Source of the DNA: Streptomyces sp. col6
GTDB taxonomy: Bacteria; Actinomycetota; Actinomycetes; Streptomycetales; Streptomycetaceae
Direction: 5' to 3'
NCBI RefSeq assembly: GCF_008042035.1
Contig: NZ_RDBL01000002.1
Location: forward strand, 387,948 to 451,947
Length of the DNA: 64,000 nucleotides
Below are positions 9,518 through 17,168 of this stretch, in pieces; the stretch's first letter is position 1; each line of letters opens with the position of its first letter. The notes under the pieces were generated by a model. It saw only the letters and a list, made by a program, of their open reading frames with translations, was not told where the DNA came from and did not search any database. The translations under genes and the position numbers were made by a program.

Positions 9518-9712
9518 ATGACGAAGAACACCACCACCCGCAACGCCCTCCGCGCCGCTTTCGCCACCGTCGCGGTCGTGATCGTCACCGGCATCGGCGT
9601 CCAGGTGGGCTGGGCCGACGACGCGTCCGGCACCGGCACCCAGCCGGCCACCACCAGCAGCACCCCCACCCCGGGCAGCACCGGCTCCACGGACAACAAC
9701 CCCTGGGACTGA
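9518..9712 (+). CDS. Small secreted or membrane-anchored peptide, 64 aa
   Basis: Unrecognised family. Basic start (MTKNTTTRNALR), then a hydrophobic stretch at about 13-32 (AAFATVAVVIVTGIGVQVGW), then a Thr/Ser/Gly/Pro-rich tail ending in DNNPWD. The layout fits a signal peptide or single anchor with a short exported tail of about 30 residues. GAAGGGA lies about 7 nt before the ATG. The gene is convergent with the SARP gene (45 bp between stops) and divergent from the XRE regulator. Its position and repeat-bearing promoter suggest control by one of these regulators. It could be a signalling peptide, a precursor, or a non-functional small secreted protein. Confidence 0.6.
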   Translation: MTKNTTTRNALRAAFATVAVVIVTGIGVQVGWADDASGTGTQPATTSSTPTPGSTGSTDNNPWD

Positions 9713-9757
9713 CCCCCACCGGGCGCCGACCGCGCCCCGCCCTCGGTCCGCGTGGCC

Positions 9758-12700
9758 CTAGCCCGCGCCGAGCAGCCGCCGGGTCTCCGCCAGTTCCCGC
9801 TTCATGCCCCGGCTCGTGAAGACCTCCAGAGCGGGGGTCAGCAGTTCCCGGGAACGCCCCGGTTCGTCGTCCAGCAGCCGGGCCAGATCCAGGCGGGCCA
9901 GAGCGCCACCGCCGAAGTCCATGATCTGCTCCCGGGCCGCGACGGCCCGGTCGAAGAAGTACGTGGCCCGGTCGGGCCGGCCCATCAGCACGAAGGCCTG
10001 GCCCAGATCCCGCAGCAGATGCCCCTCGCCTATCACGTCACCGGAATCCCGGCACAGCTCCAGGACCTCCGTGAACGTCAGCACCGCGAGATCCAGCTCG
10101 CCCCGCTCCAGCAGCAGTTGGCCCACCCGGCGCAGGGTCCGCGCCCGGCCGCCCAGGTAGCCCACCCCGTCGTAGATCTCCAGCGCCTCGTCCAACTGCG
10201 CCTGCGCCGCGTCCGTCTCGCCCCGGCGCATCCGGATGTGCGCGCTCTGCGTCAGTACGATCGCCCGCCCCACCACGTCACCGGCCCGGTCGAAGTCGGC
10301 CAGCGACCGGTCGTACAGCTCCAGCGCCGTGTCGTCCTCACCGTTCGTCCGGGCGATCAGCGCCATGTCGCGGCGGCACAGCGCCTCGCCCTGCGGCTCG
10401 TCGAGCGCCTGGAACACGTCGAGCGCCGAACTCAGCGCCTGGCGCGCCATGTCGAACTCGTTGCGGCTCATGTACAGGGAGCCGAGCGAGGCCCGTACGG
10501 CCGCGGTGCCCCGCAGATTGCCGGCCTTGCGGACAGCGGCCAGCGCCCGCACATGGGTCTGTTCCCACAGGTCGTAGTGGCCGCGCACCTCGAACAGCGT
10601 GACCAGTGTCGTCGCCAGATTCCAGCTGACGTCGTGCAGGCCCTCGTCGGCGGCCTGCTCCACCATCCCGCACAGGGCGCCCTGCTCCGCGTCGAACCAC
10701 GCCAGCGGATCGGTGAGCAGCTCCTCGGTGCAGGACGGGGGCGGCGCCCAGCGCGGGGCGTCGCCGTGCAGCACGGTGAAGTCACCGCCGTACACCTTGC
10801 GATGGGCCTCCTGCGCCAGGTACATCCAGCCGCCCGCCATCCGCACGAGCGCGTCGCGCCGCAGCTCCGGTGTGTCCTGCGCGGCCAGCTGCTCGCGCGC
10901 GTACACCCGGATGATCTCGTGGAACTGGTAGCGGTATCCGCCGGTGCGCTCCACGCCGACGACGTCCAGCATCTGCATGTCGACGAGCGGTTCCAGCAGG
11001 TCCGACGGCACGGGGCGGTCGTCGTCGAGCAGCGCACCGGCCAGCCAGCCGGGCAGCGTCGGTGTCCGCGCCATGCTCAGCAGCCGCAGCAGCCCCCGGT
11101 CCTCCGCCGCCAGACCGTTGTACGTGAGCGAGAGGCTGGCCCGCATCGTCATCTCGCCGTGCGCCAGCTCGTCCAGCCGGTGCCGCTCGTTGGCCAGCCG
11201 GTGCACCATCGACGCGAGCGTCCAGTGCGGGCGGGCGGCCAGCCGGGCGGCCACGATCCGCAGGGCCAACGGCAGCCGTCCGACCGTACGCACCAGCGCC
11301 TCCGCCGACGCGGCCTCGCCCTCGACCCGCTCCTCCCCGATGATCCGGGAGAGCAGCTTCAGCGCCCGCTCCTCGTCCAGGACATCCAGCTCCACGCGGT
11401 GCGCGCCCGGCAGCGCCGTCAGCCGCGCCCGGCTGGTGACCAGGACGGCGCAGTCGCGGCTCCCCGGCAGCAGCGGCTGCACCTGGCTCTCCGTCGCGGC
11501 GTCGTCCAGGACCACCAGGACGCGGCGGGAGGCGAGCCGGGTGCGGTACATCTCCGCCCGCTCGTCCAGCGAGTCCGGGATCAGCTGGCCCGGGATGCCC
11601 AGCGCCCGCAGGAAGCGGCCCAGCACCTCCAGCGTGGTGGCCGGGGTGCCGGTGCCGCGCAGGTCGCAGTAGAGCTGCCCGTCGGGGAAGCCCGTCTCCG
11701 CGAGGCGGTGCGCGAGGTTCACGGCCAGCGTGGACTTGCCGGTGCCCGGCTTCCCGGTGATCACCGCGAGCCCGACCGCCTTGCTCTCACGGCCGCCGGT
11801 CAGCGCCTTCTCCAACGCGGCGAGCTGGGCGTCGTCGGCCACGAAGTCCGAGGTGGAAGCGGGCAGTTGCTGCGGCCGGGCGTCGTGCGGCTGCGGTTCG
11901 GCGCGGGTTGCGGGGGAATCCTGGGCGGCGGGGGCGGTCCGCCCGTCCGCGTCCCCGGTTGCGGTCCGGTCCCCGGCGGGCCCGGTGGCGTCGGCCGGCG
12001 CCGGTGCCGCCGGCGGCCGGCGCGGGGCAGCAGCGGGAGCGGCGGTCCCACTCGCCTCGGGCTTGTCGTCACGGCTCCGGGGCGGCTGTGCCCGTACCGG
12101 CGGGGGCAGTTCACCGGCGAGGATCGCCCCCTCCAGGCGCCGCAGCTCCCTGCCCGGTTCCAGGCCCAGCTCCTGATCGAGAATCCTGCGCCCGGTCCGG
12201 AACGCTTCCAGCGCCTCCGCCTGCCGGCCCGACCAGTACAGGGCGCACATCAGCTGACCGCGCAGCCGTTCGCGCAACGGGTTCTCATGGGTGAGGAGCT
12301 GGAGTTCTCCCACGAGCCGGTCGTGCCGTCCGAGCTCCAGCTCCAGCTGCATCCGCAGTTCGACGGCGCTCAGGCGTTCCTCGTCGAGCTGACGCGCCTT
12401 GTTGGCGAGCGGGCCGCTCTCCAGTCCGCTCAGGGAGTCGCCCTGCCACAGCGCGACCGCCGACTTCAGCAGCGCCACCGCCTTCTCCGTCTCGCCTTCG
12501 TCGCGCTGCCGCCTGGCCATCGCGACCAGTCCGGTGAAGAGCAGCGAGTCGACGTCCCCGGTGTCGACGTGCAGGACGTATCCGGGCGGCCGGGTCGATA
12601 TGGAGACCGTACTGTCCGCACCGGCCAGCAGTTTCCGCAGCCGGGAGACGCAGATCTGCACCTGGGTGCGGGCGGTCTCCGGGGGGTTGTCCTCCCATAT

Positions 12701-12976
12701 GAGGTCCACCAGGTAGTTCGTGCCGACCACCCGGTTCGCCTCCAGCAGCAGCGCGGCGAGGATGACTTCCTGCCGGCCGGGCGGCACCCGCAGCGGACCG
12801 GTCTTGCCCCGCACCTGCAGGGGGCCCAGCAATTGAAAGGGTGGTCTCGCCGCGCCGGGGGCATCCTGGACCGTGTGCGTCGTACCCTCGGCCACCGAGA
12901 CCCCCAGCTCGTAAGCGCGTTGATACTCCGGGATCAACGTCCCCAAAGTTTTCACAATCCTCACGCATCTGTCCAT
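9758..12976 (-). CDS. SARP-type regulator with NTPase and TPR domains (AfsR-like architecture)
   Basis: 1072 aa. An OmpR-like winged helix (about 45-140, with LLEANRVVGTNYLVDLIW) is followed by a bacterial transcriptional activation domain (about 145-290). A Pro/Ala-rich linker (about 295-370) leads to an NB-ARC-type ATPase with Walker A GKPGTGKST near 409-417 and VLVVLDDAA as Walker B. The C-terminal half carries tetratricopeptide-like repeats to the end. Size and order match AfsR-type SARPs, which activate antibiotic genes. The start is uncertain: ATG 12976 has only AGG directly before it, and later in-frame starts are possible. It lies 2 kb from the NRPS regulator and is probably part of the same locus. 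Confidence 0.9.
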   Translation of the reverse strand: MDRCVRIVKTLGTLIPEYQRAYELGVSVAEGTTHTVQDAPGAARPPFQLLGPLQVRGKTGPLRVPPGRQEVILAALLLEANRVVGTNYLVDLIWEDNPPETARTQVQICVSRLRKLLAGADSTVSISTRPPGYVLHVDTGDVDSLLFTGLVAMARRQRDEGETEKAVALLKSAVALWQGDSLSGLESGPLANKARQLDEERLSAVELRMQLELELGRHDRLVGELQLLTHENPLRERLRGQLMCALYWSGRQAEALEAFRTGRRILDQELGLEPGRELRRLEGAILAGELPPPVRAQPPRSRDDKPEASGTAAPAAAPRRPPAAPAPADATGPAGDRTATGDADGRTAPAAQDSPATRAEPQPHDARPQQLPASTSDFVADDAQLAALEKALTGGRESKAVGLAVITGKPGTGKSTLAVNLAHRLAETGFPDGQLYCDLRGTGTPATTLEVLGRFLRALGIPGQLIPDSLDERAEMYRTRLASRRVLVVLDDAATESQVQPLLPGSRDCAVLVTSRARLTALPGAHRVELDVLDEERALKLLSRIIGEERVEGEAASAEALVRTVGRLPLALRIVAARLAARPHWTLASMVHRLANERHRLDELAHGEMTMRASLSLTYNGLAAEDRGLLRLLSMARTPTLPGWLAGALLDDDRPVPSDLLEPLVDMQMLDVVGVERTGGYRYQFHEIIRVYAREQLAAQDTPELRRDALVRMAGGWMYLAQEAHRKVYGGDFTVLHGDAPRWAPPPSCTEELLTDPLAWFDAEQGALCGMVEQAADEGLHDVSWNLATTLVTLFEVRGHYDLWEQTHVRALAAVRKAGNLRGTAAVRASLGSLYMSRNEFDMARQALSSALDVFQALDEPQGEALCRRDMALIARTNGEDDTALELYDRSLADFDRAGDVVGRAIVLTQSAHIRMRRGETDAAQAQLDEALEIYDGVGYLGGRARTLRRVGQLLLERGELDLAVLTFTEVLELCRDSGDVIGEGHLLRDLGQAFVLMGRPDRATYFFDRAVAAREQIMDFGGGALARLDLARLLDDEPGRSRELLTPALEVFTSRGMKRELAETRRLLGAG

Positions 12977-13004
12977 CCTGCATGCCCAGCGTGACCGAAC
13001 GGCG

Positions 13005-13026
13005 AATAGCGGCGCGATAGGCGGGG
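13005..13026 (+). promoter_or_regulatory. Pair of ATAGSGG direct repeats, 11-bp spacing
   Basis: Between the SARP start (12976) and the SnoaL-like start (13075). AATAGCGG at 13005 and GATAGGCGG at 13016 are direct repeats spaced 11 bp. Motif and spacing match the pair at 9421/9432 upstream of the small peptide gene. This is a candidate SARP operator for the divergent region. Confidence 0.5.
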
Positions 13027-13074
13027 GTTGGCGCGGCCCGGAAGAGTGCCGGGTGAAGGAGAAAGGAGGCGTCC

Positions 13075-13473
13075 ATGCACACCGACGCCTGGACGAGCAC
13101 AGACCCGTACACGGTGGGCGACCTGGTCACCGCGGCGGGCACCGACCACGTCCGCCTCGTCTACGACTACCTCGACGCCGGGGACCTCGACGCGTGTGCG
13201 TCGCTGCTGCACGAGCACGTCGAACTGGACCTGCCCGGTGCCCCGACGGCCCACGGGCGGACCGCGTTCGTGCACACCCACCGCGACCACCTCGGATCCC
13301 GCGCCCGCCACGAGATCGATCACGTCGTCGCCCACGCCCGGACCGTGGTGGCGGCCGGCCGCCGTATCGACACGGACGCCGGCGGGGCGGGGGTGCGCTT
13401 CGTGGACTTCTTCCGCATCGCCGAGGACGGCATGGTGGAATCCTGCACGCGCTACTACCACGCGGCGCCCTGA
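13075..13473 (+). CDS. SnoaL/NTF2-like fold protein
   Basis: 132 aa, the usual size of a single NTF2-like (SnoaL) domain. The first helix (VRLVYDYLDAGDLDACASLL), the ELDLPGAPTAHGR turn and the terminal strand pattern FVDFFRIAEDGMVESCTRYY are typical. Members act as cyclases, isomerases or ligand binders, and many in NRPS/PKS loci are unassigned. AGGAGG lies 5 nt before the ATG. The gene is divergent from the SARP gene and shares its control region, so it is probably a SARP target. It converges on the deformylase gene. The substrate cannot be inferred. Confidence 0.75.
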   Translation: MHTDAWTSTDPYTVGDLVTAAGTDHVRLVYDYLDAGDLDACASLLHEHVELDLPGAPTAHGRTAFVHTHRDHLGSRARHEIDHVVAHARTVVAAGRRIDTDAGGAGVRFVDFFRIAEDGMVESCTRYYHAAP

Positions 13474-13516
13474 GCGGCCCCGGCCCGGTGCATCCCGGGC
13501 GGGACCGGTCACGGCC

Positions 13517-14104
13517 TCAACGGCCCAGGTCCGCCGTCTTCTCGGCCCGCAGGGCGAAGACCTCGTCGCGGTGCTCGGCCATCTGCCGGAGCGCTTCCTT
13601 GCGGTCCCGCTTGGAAAGCCGGTCCAGGTAGGTGTGGCCGAGCAGGTGGTCGCTCTCGTGCTGGAGGCACCGGGCGAAGTAGCCCGTCCCCTCCACGACG
13701 ACCGGGCTGCCGCTCCGGTCGAATCCGCGCACGACGGCCCGATCGGTGCGGGGGACCACCATGCCCGCGCCGGGCACGGACAGGCAGCCCTCGTACTCGT
13801 CGACGAGCCGGCGGTCACCCGGGGCGGGCAGCTCCAGGACCGGGTTGACGATGTGACCGGTATGGCGGACCCCGTGGTCGTCGGGGCAGTCGTACACGAA
13901 CAGCCGCAGCCCGACGCCGACCTGATTGGCGGCCAGCCCGGCGCCGTCGGCGATCCCCATCGTCACGAACATGTCGTCGATCAGGCGCGCCAGTGCGGGA
14001 GTGCCGAACTCGGTCACCTCCTGGCAGGCGCGGCCCAGGACTTCCTCGCCCACCTCCGTGATCCGCCGCACCGCACCGTTGTCCCCAACTCCCTGCACGG
14101 ACAT
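13517..14104 (-). CDS. def: Peptide deformylase
   Basis: 195 aa metalloenzyme that removes the formyl group from nascent N-terminal fMet. All three signatures are present: GAGLAANQVG (motif 1), EGCLSVPG (metal-ligand Cys, motif 2) and QHESDHLLGH (two His ligands and catalytic Glu, motif 3). Start 14104 was taken over the in-frame ATG at 14110 because GAAGGG is spaced correctly (6 nt) only for 14104. It is divergent from a winged-helix regulator across repeated TTTGCAAAGT boxes. Streptomycetes usually carry several deformylases. Regulated, stand-alone placement suggests an accessory or inhibitor-tolerant copy, which is inference. Confidence 0.95.
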   Translation of the reverse strand: MSVQGVGDNGAVRRITEVGEEVLGRACQEVTEFGTPALARLIDDMFVTMGIADGAGLAANQVGVGLRLFVYDCPDDHGVRHTGHIVNPVLELPAPGDRRLVDEYEGCLSVPGAGMVVPRTDRAVVRGFDRSGSPVVVEGTGYFARCLQHESDHLLGHTYLDRLSKRDRKEALRQMAEHRDEVFALRAEKTADLGR

Positions 14105-14134
14105 GGACATCCCTTCATCACGGTTGCCAGATGC

Positions 14135-14161
14135 TTTGCAAAGTAGCAGAGTTTGCAAAGT
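14135..14161. promoter_or_regulatory. Tandem TTTGCAAAGT operator
   Basis: Two identical 10-mers, TTTGCAAAGT, at 14135-14144 and 14152-14161. Each contains the palindrome TTTGCAAA, and they are spaced 17 bp apart. They fill the 55-bp gap between def and its divergent winged-helix regulator, and the second box touches the proposed GTG start of the regulator. This is a strong candidate binding site for that regulator, controlling both genes. Confidence 0.75.
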
Positions 14162-14753
14162 GCCAGAAGATGAAGTGACCCAGGACGACGTCGGTACCGC
14201 GCCCGCCCGCTCCGCCGGCGGGGAGGGGCTGCGCGAGCACGAGGTCCGCACCGCGCTGCTGGACCTGCTCGCCGAGGTCGGCGCCGTCACGGCGACCGAG
14301 GCCGCCGCCCGGCTCGGTCACAGCTCCGGACTCTGCTCCTTCCACCTGCGACAGCTCGCGCGGTACGGCTACGTCGAAGAAGCCCCCCACAGCGGCGGCC
14401 GTGCTCGTCCCTGGCGCCTGAAGCGGCCCGCCCCGGACACCGGCCGGCCCACGGAGGACGAGGCGTTCGGCGACCTGGCCCGGGGCCTGGAGGACGAGAG
14501 CTGGCAGCGGTGGCGGGACCGGCGGGACGAGGTGCCGTCCGAGTGGCGCCACGACGAGGCGTTCAGCGCCGTCGCGTATCTGACGCCCGAGGAGATGAGC
14601 CGCGTCGCCGAAGTGATCCGGCGGACGCTCGCGCCCTACCGGGACCGCGAACAACGGCCCCTGGCCCGGCCCGTCGGTGCCCGGCCGGTGGCCCTCGTCA
14701 CCCGCCTGTTCCCGCTCCTTCCCGCCGCCCGGGACGAGAGGGAGGAGGAGTGA
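14160..14753 (+). CDS. Winged-helix (ArsR/MarR-like) transcriptional regulator
   Basis: About 197 aa. An N-terminal winged helix at about 25-85 contains LREHEVRTALLDLLAEVG, then TEAAARLGHSSGLCSFHLRQ (recognition helix) and YGYVEEAPHSGGRARPWRL (wing). A C-terminal helical region of unknown role follows, with the repeated-looking DRRDEVPSEWRHDEAF. It belongs to the helix-turn-helix family often found beside deformylase genes. The GTG at 14160 is the first good start, with GTG 14175 as an alternative preceded by AGAAGA. The start overlaps an operator box, so the transcript may be leaderless and autoregulated. Confidence 0.8.
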   Translation: MPEDEVTQDDVGTAPARSAGGEGLREHEVRTALLDLLAEVGAVTATEAAARLGHSSGLCSFHLRQLARYGYVEEAPHSGGRARPWRLKRPAPDTGRPTEDEAFGDLARGLEDESWQRWRDRRDEVPSEWRHDEAFSAVAYLTPEEMSRVAEVIRRTLAPYRDREQRPLARPVGARPVALVTRLFPLLPAARDEREEE

Positions 14754-14765
14754 GACCGCTCGCTG

Positions 14766-15749
14766 TCACACGCCTCCGTCCGCCCGTCGCAGGGCGTCCG
14801 CGCGGTAGTCGCGGGGCGTGACGCCGTACGCGGTACGGAACGTGCGGCTGAAGGCCGACGCGCTGGTGAAGCCCCAGCGGGCGGCGACGGCCTGGATCGA
14901 CTGCCGGCGCAGCGCGGGGCGGGCGAGGTCCGTGCGGCACCCCTCCAGCCTGCGCCGGCGGATCGTCGCGGCGACGCCCTCGGGCTCGTCGTGGAACAGC
15001 GCGTGCAGGCTCCGCAGCGACAGGTGGTGGCGGCCCGCGATGAGGCCCGGAGTCAGATCGGGGTCCGCGATGTGGTGGTCGATGAACGCGCTGACCCGGC
15101 GGAGCAGCACATGCGACCGCAGCTCGGCCGGCGGCTCCACCGAGGAGCCGAGCCGCCCGGCCAGACAGGACGCGGTGAGGTCCACGGCCATCTCGCCGAG
15201 CATGTCGAGCTGCCGCGGCGAACAGTCGGGGCCCGTGGCGGCGAGGTTGCCCAGGAACCCGGCCAGGATCGCGGCGAAGCCCGCGGTGCCCGGGATGCGC
15301 CGCGCGAGGAGCCGGTCCACCCGCTGCGACGGCAGGGGCATCCGGGCCTTCGGAATCTGGAGGACGACGACCTCGACATCGCTGCCGTCCATCCCCGAGC
15401 CGGACTCGTACGGCTTCGAGGTGTCCCACAACGCCATGCCCCCGACGCCCAGTTCGGCCTCGCCGCCCTGCTGGGCGAACCAGGCGGTGCCGCTGGTCAC
15501 CAGCCCGAGCTGGTACTGCTCCGGATCCCCCTTGCGGATCAGCGCGGGTGTCCTGCGCGAACTCAGGGGCGCGTAGCTGAAACGTGCCAGCTGCGCGGCC
15601 CCGAGGTCGAGCATCCCGCCGCGCGCGTCGAACCCGCCGGGGTCCGCGGCGCGGAACTCCGTGGGCAGCAGGACGTCGGACACCACCTGCTCGAACCACT
15701 CGAACCTGTTGTCCGGCGCCATCTCGGCCGCCGCCATCTCGTGCCACAC
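14766..15749 (-). CDS. AraC-family regulator
   Basis: 327 aa. The N-terminal ~200 residues match the AraC-binding-like domain of actinomycete NocR/FeaR-type activators (DNRFEWFEQVVSDVLLPTEF, SRRTPALIRKGDPEQYQL). The C-terminal AraC DNA-binding domain (about 220-320) has two HTHs and ends with AVAARWGFTSASAFSRTFR followed by YGVTPRDYR, the family signature. GTG 15749 has GGGGGAG 7 nt upstream; ATG 15737 is an alternative. It converges on the winged-helix gene (12 bp between stops). No obvious target is visible nearby, and the inducer is unknown. Confidence 0.88.
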   Translation of the reverse strand: MWHEMAAAEMAPDNRFEWFEQVVSDVLLPTEFRAADPGGFDARGGMLDLGAAQLARFSYAPLSSRRTPALIRKGDPEQYQLGLVTSGTAWFAQQGGEAELGVGGMALWDTSKPYESGSGMDGSDVEVVVLQIPKARMPLPSQRVDRLLARRIPGTAGFAAILAGFLGNLAATGPDCSPRQLDMLGEMAVDLTASCLAGRLGSSVEPPAELRSHVLLRRVSAFIDHHIADPDLTPGLIAGRHHLSLRSLHALFHDEPEGVAATIRRRRLEGCRTDLARPALRRQSIQAVAARWGFTSASAFSRTFRTAYGVTPRDYRADALRRADGGV

Positions 15750-15859
15750 CGTCGAACTCCCCCTCACGGCTGACCTGCACCGGAGGAGATCGGACTCCGG
15801 CCGTGTGCAGTCTGGGGGATCGGCCGAGATCGCGCCAAACGGCGCCACGGCCCGTTCCG

Positions 15860-17077
15860 TCAGGCGGTGGGTGACTCCGGCCGCTGCGGCGAGCGCAGGA
15901 CCAGCAGCGTGATCTCGCTGGGCGCGAAGACGCGGAAGGGCGGGCCCCAGAACCCGGTGCCCCGGCTGGTGTAGAGCAGGGTGCGGTCGCCGTGCCGGCT
16001 GAGCCCGGCGACGGCCGGCTGGTCGAGCCGGACCAGGTAGTGGAACGGCCAGATCTGGCCACCGTGGGTGTGGCCCGAGAGCTGGAGGTCGACGCCGCCC
16101 TCGGCGGCCCGGTCGATGAATTTGGGCTGGTGCGCCAGGAGCAGGACAGGCAGAGCGGGGTCGGCGCCGTCCAGGGCCCCCGCGAGATGTGCGCGGTGAC
16201 CGGCCAGGCCCGAGGACTCGGCGGTGACGTCGTCCACACCGGCGACCACGAGCGTGTCGCCGCCGCGTTCCAGGAGCACATGGCGGTTGCGCAGCGGCTG
16301 CCAGCCCAGCTCGTCCATCAGGTCGACCCAGCCCTGGGCCTCGCTGTAGTACTCGTGGTTGCCGGTGACGTAGACCCGGGCGTGATTCGCGCGCACGGTG
16401 CCGAGCGGGGCGGCCTGGGCCCGGCGGCGCTCGGCGGTGCCGTCCGCGATGTCCCCGGTGTGGCAGACCAGGTCCGCCTCCAGGGCGTTGACCTCCGCGC
16501 AGACCCGCTCCGACCAGCGGACGCGGTCGAGCGGCCCGTAGTGGGTGTCGGTGATGAGGGCGACCCGGGTGCCGTCCAGCCCGGTCCCCAGCCGCGGCAG
16601 TTCGACGTCGAGCCGGCGCACCCGCGGCACCCGGCGCGCCTCGGTGTACCCCCATACGAGCAGCACGGCGGCGACACCGAGCACCGCCCAGGTGACGGTC
16701 CGGGCCCGGTCCTGCCCGTCGCCCGCACCGGCCACGGTCAGGGCGAGCCGCAGCAGCACACCGAACAGGACGGACCAGGTGAACAGCACCCAGGCGGAAC
16801 CGAGCAGGGTGTCCCCGAGGATCGCCGCCCGGTCCTGCTGCCGCTTGCCGTGCCCGCGCACCATCGCGAACGGCATGGTGACCAGGCCGAGGGCGAACAC
16901 ACAGGTGCCGCCCACCGTCACGGGCAGCGGCCAGTCCTGGCCGCCGTACAACAGCACCCAGCAGGGCACGGCCCACAGCAGAACGGGTGCGACCAGGGGG
17001 ATGTAGCGCATGAGACGGCGCAGCCGGCTCTGCGGCGCCGTGCCGCCCGCGGACCGGGCCTCGCTGGTGTCGGTCAC
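15860..17077 (-). CDS. Membrane-anchored metallophosphoesterase (YkuE-like)
   Basis: 405 aa. About four N-terminal hydrophobic segments (residues 20-165) precede a calcineurin-like phosphoesterase. All metal-binding blocks are present: DTHYG, GDIADG, GNHEYY, HQP and GHTHGGQ. The start is GTG 17077, with GAGGAGG 6 nt upstream. Family members act on phospholipid-type or phosphate-ester substrates at the membrane; the substrate here is unknown. It is divergent from the pcaL-like gene, with about 90 bp of shared upstream DNA. Confidence 0.9.
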   Translation of the reverse strand: MTDTSEARSAGGTAPQSRLRRLMRYIPLVAPVLLWAVPCWVLLYGGQDWPLPVTVGGTCVFALGLVTMPFAMVRGHGKRQQDRAAILGDTLLGSAWVLFTWSVLFGVLLRLALTVAGAGDGQDRARTVTWAVLGVAAVLLVWGYTEARRVPRVRRLDVELPRLGTGLDGTRVALITDTHYGPLDRVRWSERVCAEVNALEADLVCHTGDIADGTAERRRAQAAPLGTVRANHARVYVTGNHEYYSEAQGWVDLMDELGWQPLRNRHVLLERGGDTLVVAGVDDVTAESSGLAGHRAHLAGALDGADPALPVLLLAHQPKFIDRAAEGGVDLQLSGHTHGGQIWPFHYLVRLDQPAVAGLSRHGDRTLLYTSRGTGFWGPPFRVFAPSEITLLVLRSPQRPESPTA

Positions 17078-17168
17078 GTTTCCCTCCTCGGACGGCCGGA
17101 ATGCCGCCGGGCACTGTACCCGGTGGCCGAGTCGGGGAACGTACCGGCGGTATGAGAGCGTGAGGCAG

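Noticed and set aside
9752..12994. A 1080-codon plus-strand open frame opposite the SARP gene
   Set aside because: Arg/Gln/His-rich low-complexity translation without motifs; the minus strand has winged helix, Walker A and TPRs.
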